This document shows positions 32,839 to 36,814 of a DNA stretch of 36,814 nt, piece by piece. Source of the DNA: an uncultured Sphingobacteriales bacterium (GTDB lineage Bacteria > Bacteroidota > Bacteroidia > Chitinophagales > Chitinophagaceae); assembly GCA_937871285.1 (NCBI GenBank), contig CALMQS010000125.1, forward strand, positions 1 to 36,814. Direction: 5' to 3'. Under the pieces are notes generated by a model. It had not been told where the DNA came from. It saw nothing but the letters and a program-made list of their open reading frames with translations, and did no database searches. The position numbers and the translations under genes are program-made. Every line of letters begins with the position of its first letter. Position 1 is the first letter of the stretch.

Positions 32839-33894
32839 ATGAAAAAGATTCTGGTAACAGGTGGCTGTGGTTATATTGGATCGCACACTATTGTTGACCT
32901 GATTGAAAACGGGTTCGACATCATTTCTGTTGATAACAATTCACGTTCCTCTGAGCACTTACTGGAGGGTATTGAAAAAATTACCGGCAAAAAAGTAAAG
33001 AACTATAAGGTAGACCTGTGTGATTTTAACGATACCAACGCCATTTTTGAAGAAAATGAGGATATTGCCGGTATCATTCATTTTGCGGCTTATAAAGCGG
33101 TGGGAGAATCGGTGGAGAAACCCCTGCTCTATTTTGAAAACAACCTGGTTTCCCTCATCAATCTGTTAAAGTGCGTTGAGTTTTTCAAGATCCCTTATTT
33201 CGTTTTTTCTTCATCCTGCACGGTTTATGGCAACCCCGACCATATTCCCGTAACCGAAACAACGCCTACAAAAGCGGCAGAATCACCCTATGGCTATACC
33301 AAGCAAATGGGCGAACAGATCATTGGCGAATTTTCTCATGTTAATAATACTTCCTGTGTTTTACTACGCTATTTTAACCCGGCAGGGGCTCATCCATCGG
33401 CACTCATAGGAGAACTGCCCATTGATAAGCCGCAGAACCTTGTGCCGGTTATTACACAATCTGCTATTGGCAAGCTGCCCGGTATTACTGTTTTTGGAAA
33501 TAACTATGCCACGCGCGATGGTTCCTGCGTAAGGGATTTTATACATGTAAGCGACCTGGCTCATGCCCATACGCTGGCGCTCCAGTACCTGATAGAACAA
33601 AAAAACAACAGCAATCCCGAAATATTCAACTTAGGCACCGGATCCGGGATTACCGTATTGGAAACCATAAAAACATTTGAAAAAGTAACCGGCATATCTT
33701 TAAATTACACCATAGGCGCTAACCGTCCCGGGGATGTAATTGCTATTTATGCCAATAACGATAAAGCCAGACAGCAATTAGGCTGGCAGCCCCAATTTAC
33801 CTTAGAGGATATTTTGAGCACAGCATGGGCATGGGAGCAAAAGCTTAAGGAAGATGAAAAATTGTTCACAGGAAAAAATATCCAGTTAAATTAA
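32839..33894 (+). CDS. galE: UDP-glucose 4-epimerase
   Basis: A 351-residue short-chain dehydrogenase/reductase (extended type) that interconverts UDP-glucose and UDP-galactose with bound NAD+. The Rossmann signature is GGCGYIGS (8-15), the catalytic pair is in SSSCTVYG (124-131) with YGYTK (Tyr151, Lys155), and the sugar-binding RYFNPAGAH and RDGSCVRDFIHVSDLA follow. No truncation is seen. It is followed 35 nt later by a transketolase-type subunit. Confidence 0.95.
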   Translation: MKKILVTGGCGYIGSHTIVDLIENGFDIISVDNNSRSSEHLLEGIEKITGKKVKNYKVDLCDFNDTNAIFEENEDIAGIIHFAAYKAVGESVEKPLLYFENNLVSLINLLKCVEFFKIPYFVFSSSCTVYGNPDHIPVTETTPTKAAESPYGYTKQMGEQIIGEFSHVNNTSCVLLRYFNPAGAHPSALIGELPIDKPQNLVPVITQSAIGKLPGITVFGNNYATRDGSCVRDFIHVSDLAHAHTLALQYLIEQKNNSNPEIFNLGTGSGITVLETIKTFEKVTGISLNYTIGANRPGDVIAIYANNDKARQQLGWQPQFTLEDILSTAWAWEQKLKEDEKLFTGKNIQLN

Positions 33895-33929
33895 TCCATA
33901 TAAAACATAAAATATACAAGTAACAAATT

Positions 33930-34886
33930 ATGCTAAAAGACATACAGGTAACAGGACAAAAAGATACAAGAAGCGGATTTGGTGACGGCATTTATGAATT
34001 AGGTAAAAAAAATCCCAATGTAGTAGCGCTTACGGCAGACCTTGCCGGTTCTTTAAAATTAAACGCCTTTATTAAGGACTTTCCGGACCGTTTTATACAA
34101 TGTGGTATAGCTGAGGCAAATATGATAGGTATAGCTGCCGGTTTAACCATCGGCGGTAAAATTCCATTTACCACCACTTTCGCCAACTTCTCCACTGGCA
34201 GGGTATACGACCAGATCCGCCAGTCGGTGGCTTACTCCGGTAAAAATGTAAAAATATGCGCTTCCCACGCCGGGTTAACCTTAGGCGAAGATGGCGCCAC
34301 ACACCAGATATTAGAAGATATTGGCATGATGAAAATGTTGCCCGGCATGACGGTGATTGTGCCCTGCGACTACAATCAAACCAAAGCAGCAACCCTTGCC
34401 ATAGCAGATTATGAAGGACCGGTATACCTGCGCTTCGGAAGGCCAGTTTGGCCCATATTTACCAATGCCGGTGAAAAATTTGAGATTGGCAAGGCGCAAT
34501 ACTTCTCACAGGGAAGTGATGTGGCCATTTTTGCCTGCGGACACATGGTTTGGAAGGCTATTGAAGCGGGCATACAATTAGAAGAAAAAGGGATCAGCAC
34601 GGAAGTAGTGAATATACATACCATTAAGCCGCTTGATGAAGCAGCCATATTAGCCACTTTGCGCAAAACAAAATGCGCGGTAACGGTGGAAGAACATAAT
34701 GTTATTGGCGGCTTAGGCGATGCAATAGGACAGGTAGCAGCCAGGCATTTCCCGGTTCCAATTGAATATGTGGGTACTAATGATACTTTTGGCGAAAGCG
34801 GTAAGCCCTTAGAGCTTTTAAAGAAATACGGGCTTGATACTCCGGATATTGTTGCAGCCGCAGAAAAAGCATTCAAGCGGAAGTAA
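33930..34886 (+). CDS. Transketolase C-terminal subunit (split type)
   Basis: A 318-residue protein covering only the pyrimidine-binding (Pyr) domain and the C-terminal domain of a transketolase. Glu62 in GIAEANMIGIAAG is the conserved Pyr-domain glutamate that activates thiamine diphosphate, with SHAGLTLGEDGATHQ and LRFGRP following, then the C-terminal domain (TVEEHNVIGGLGDAIGQ). The N-terminal PP-binding subunit of about 280 residues, normally encoded immediately upstream in Bacteroidota, is absent here; galE is found instead. Activity would require that subunit from another locus. A 1-deoxyxylulose-5-phosphate synthase-like partner is an alternative. Confidence 0.88.
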   Translation: MLKDIQVTGQKDTRSGFGDGIYELGKKNPNVVALTADLAGSLKLNAFIKDFPDRFIQCGIAEANMIGIAAGLTIGGKIPFTTTFANFSTGRVYDQIRQSVAYSGKNVKICASHAGLTLGEDGATHQILEDIGMMKMLPGMTVIVPCDYNQTKAATLAIADYEGPVYLRFGRPVWPIFTNAGEKFEIGKAQYFSQGSDVAIFACGHMVWKAIEAGIQLEEKGISTEVVNIHTIKPLDEAAILATLRKTKCAVTVEEHNVIGGLGDAIGQVAARHFPVPIEYVGTNDTFGESGKPLELLKKYGLDTPDIVAAAEKAFKRK

Positions 34887-34909
34887 AGTACGCAAAATAA
34901 AATCCAGGT

Positions 34910-35461
34910 ATGGCAATTAATCATGCTGATGATATTTCGTTACTGCAGGAATTCCGTAACCCCGCTACTAAAGAAAAGGCTTTTACCGGTATTATTAAAA
35001 AGTATCAGGAGAAACTTTACTGGCATGTGCGCCGCATAGTCATTCATCACGAAGATGCCAACGATGTTTTGCAGAATGTATTCGTTAAAGTATGGAAAGG
35101 ACTTGATAACTTTCGCGAAGACTCCCAATTGTATACCTGGCTATACCGGGTTGCCACCAATGAATCGCTTACTTACATAGAACAACAAAAGCGAAAATCT
35201 TCTTTATCTATTGACAATGAGGGAAGCATGGTTAACCAATTGGCAGCAGACAAGGATTTTGACGCCAGTAAAATAGAATGGAAATTACAAATGGCCATCC
35301 AGCAACTTCCTGATAAGCAGCGTATTGTATTTAATCTGCGCTATTACGATGAAATGCCCTACGAAGAAATGAGCAGGGTGCTCGACACCTCAGAAGGCGC
35401 ATTAAAAGCCAGTTATCACCATGCGGTAAAAAAGATTGAAGACTTTATTCTGAATCATTAA
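34910..35461 (+). CDS. ECF RNA polymerase sigma factor
   Basis: A 183-residue sigma-70 family factor with only regions 2 and 4. Region 2 (about 25-95) contains YWHVRRIVIHHEDANDVLQNVFVKVWKGLDNFREDSQLYTWLYRVATNESL; region 4 (about 120-178) contains LQMAIQQLPDKQRIVFNLRYYDEMPYEEMSRVLDTSEGALKASYHHAVKKI, where the helix-turn-helix reads promoter -33 elements. The partner gene 52 nt downstream is a single-span protein with the look of an anti-sigma factor. The target promoters may include the Spy-like gene that follows. Confidence 0.93.
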   Translation: MAINHADDISLLQEFRNPATKEKAFTGIIKKYQEKLYWHVRRIVIHHEDANDVLQNVFVKVWKGLDNFREDSQLYTWLYRVATNESLTYIEQQKRKSSLSIDNEGSMVNQLAADKDFDASKIEWKLQMAIQQLPDKQRIVFNLRYYDEMPYEEMSRVLDTSEGALKASYHHAVKKIEDFILNH

Positions 35462-35513
35462 ACCTTGTACATATAACGTAGTCTTAACATTTAATGAAAT
35501 GTAATGTCAGGTT

Positions 35514-36200
35514 ATGAAACGTAATTCAGATATAGAGAAAGAGTTAAGGGAAATCAGCCCTGTTGTTGCTGAACTGGGGAACGACCATGTTTTTCAGGCT
35601 CCACCCGGGTATTTTGAAGACCTTCCTCAAAAAGTATTAACGCTTATAAAATTAAATGAGGAACATACTGAGTTACCGGCTAATGAAGAAATTAAACAAT
35701 TATCTCCTCTTATTGCAGCACTGAAAAACAAATCTGCACTGAGCGTTCCTCCCGGTTATTTCAATGCTTTTCCCCAACACATTACGGATAAACTTAAACT
35801 TGCTGAAAGAGAAGAAGAGACTCCTGTAATAAGGATGAACACAGGCAAAAAAAGAAAATGGATGAACTACGTAGCAGCGGCTGCCGTAACGGGTGTTATT
35901 GCTATAAGCGCGTTGTTTTTACTGAACACCAGCAGTCGCGAAGCGCCGCCCCTTGCCCAAAATGAGGACATTCAACCGGTATCAAGCCGGTTACCTGAAA
36001 TCGCTGATATTGACTTAGCAGGCTATCTTTCTGCAGTGCCCGAAACGCCCGAATGGCTTTTAGAAAATGCTGACGCTGAATTTGAGCAGATTGCCTTTTT
36101 GAAAATAGACGACAGCAACCTTAGTGATCTGCTTAAGGATATTCCTGATGAAATACTCAGGAACTATGAACAGGATATTTCCGTGGAAGTTGCTTTATAA
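35514..36200 (+). CDS. Putative anti-sigma factor with duplicated PPGYF motif
   Basis: A 228-residue single-span protein. Residues 11-47 and 60-96 are gap-free repeats of one another, sharing the pattern L-(E/Q)(I/L)SP(V/L)(V/I)A-L then PPGYF at 30-34 and 79-83, separated by exactly 49 residues. A basic stretch (111-116) and one transmembrane helix (117-137) follow, then an acidic C-terminal domain outside the membrane. The position after an ECF sigma gene and the topology suggest a membrane-bound anti-sigma factor holding sigma by its cytosolic repeats. It lacks a recognisable zinc-binding anti-sigma (ZAS) motif. The function is inferred. Confidence 0.6.
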   Translation: MKRNSDIEKELREISPVVAELGNDHVFQAPPGYFEDLPQKVLTLIKLNEEHTELPANEEIKQLSPLIAALKNKSALSVPPGYFNAFPQHITDKLKLAEREEETPVIRMNTGKKRKWMNYVAAAAVTGVIAISALFLLNTSSREAPPLAQNEDIQPVSSRLPEIADIDLAGYLSAVPETPEWLLENADAEFEQIAFLKIDDSNLSDLLKDIPDEILRNYEQDISVEVAL

Positions 36201-36319
36201 AACCTCCTGGTAAGCCACTAAAAATTTTATTTTTTGAATAAGACTTATAGATATTATTCTTAAAATGATGTGCTCTTTTGAAATATTTCTATCAGAATAA
36301 AAAATAAACAATTTTTTAC

Positions 36320-36745
36320 GTGAAAAAACTTTTTTTACTTTTTGGATTTATTACATTTGCAGCCCTGCTAACCAACGCACAAGAAGCTGCAGACTCCGGA
36401 AACGGCAGAGAGAAAATAAAAATGCTTGAAATTGGGTATCTCACCCGGCAATTGCAACTCTCTACCCAGGAAGCCGAAAAGTTTTGGCCGTTGTTTAATA
36501 AATACCGACAAGAATTAAGAGTTGCTATTAGGGATAAAAATATTAATGACGAACTCGACAGGCAACAAAAAGTCTTGGATATAAGGAGAAAATACCGCAA
36601 AGATTTTAGCAGTATTTTAGATGAAGAAAGGGGACGAAGGGTGTACGACTCGGAAGACAGGTTTAAAACGATGGTGCGAAAGGAGATGCAGCAACGGATG
36701 AAAATGAAGCAGAATGGAACAGTGCCGCAACCTAAGCACAAATGA
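36320..36745 (+). CDS. Spy/CpxP-like periplasmic stress protein
   Basis: A 141-residue exported protein with a Sec signal peptide (MKKLFLLFGFITFAALLTNAQ) and a wholly helical, charged mature part (LQLSTQEAEKFWPLFNKYRQELR, then RRKYRKDFSSILDEERGRRVYD) that recalls the LTxxQ helical fold of Spy/CpxP chaperones. The start codon is GTG, since no ATG precedes the signal peptide. It follows the sigma/anti-sigma pair by 119 nt on the same strand, a combination seen in other Bacteroidota envelope-stress cassettes, and is a likely target of that sigma factor. Confidence 0.65.
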   Translation: MKKLFLLFGFITFAALLTNAQEAADSGNGREKIKMLEIGYLTRQLQLSTQEAEKFWPLFNKYRQELRVAIRDKNINDELDRQQKVLDIRRKYRKDFSSILDEERGRRVYDSEDRFKTMVRKEMQQRMKMKQNGTVPQPKHK

Positions 36746-36814
36746 TTTTTTAAATACAGAATAATTACCTAATTTTAACTTGGTGTTTTTCATAGGTTAG
36801 CAACGGCTGGCTCT

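Overview
The window is chromosomal DNA from a member of the Bacteroidota, most likely the family Chitinophagaceae. The evidence is a type IX secretion (T9SS) sorting domain, a TonB-dependent receptor with a carboxypeptidase-like N-terminal domain, and a paired LytS/LytTR system. Also consistent are an F1Fo operon whose subunit a has a long N-terminal extension, a split-type transketolase, many SPII lipoproteins, and promoters of the Bacteroidota TAnnTTTG type just ahead of short leaders. No rRNA, tRNA, CRISPR array, integrase or complete insertion sequence was seen.

Layout. 1-645 has no convincing gene but holds a cluster of palindromes, a structured repeat that recurs near 11.1 kb, and an orphan terminator. 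646-1538 (-) is a Xre/RES toxin-antitoxin pair. 1679-3472 (-) encodes a small outer-membrane barrel, an NlpE-like lipoprotein and a DUF4097-like protein. 3577-6543 (-) is an envelope-sensing operon: LiaF-like membrane protein, DUF4288 protein, LytS-type kinase, LytTR regulator. 6725-10955 (+) is atpB-atpE-atpF-atpH-atpA, closed by a strong terminator before any atpG. 11232-14405 (+) is a large T9SS-secreted surface protein, followed by pyrF (+). On the minus strand come a lysine-rich histone-H1-like protein, a 1-Cys peroxiredoxin, an rsmE-dinB pair and dnaB. pheT, a coiled-coil protein and zapA follow on the plus strand.

24844-31761 holds a MORN-type lipoprotein and then a probable phosphate locus. 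A beta-helix lipoprotein and a TonB-dependent receptor (-) are divergent from a DUF47/PhoU-like protein and a PiT phosphate permease (+). 31958-36745 (+) carries rfbA, galE, a lone C-terminal transketolase subunit, and an ECF sigma / putative anti-sigma / Spy-like stress cassette.

The most interesting pattern is regulatory. Three separate places contain direct repeats with exactly 21-bp (two helical turns) periodicity, the geometry used by LytTR-family regulators, and one lies directly upstream of the LiaF-LytS-LytTR operon. Several expected partners are absent from their usual neighbourhood: atpG, the N-terminal transketolase half and rny. This suggests local rearrangement relative to related genomes. 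Everything here is from reading sequence; family assignments by memory of motifs need profile searches.
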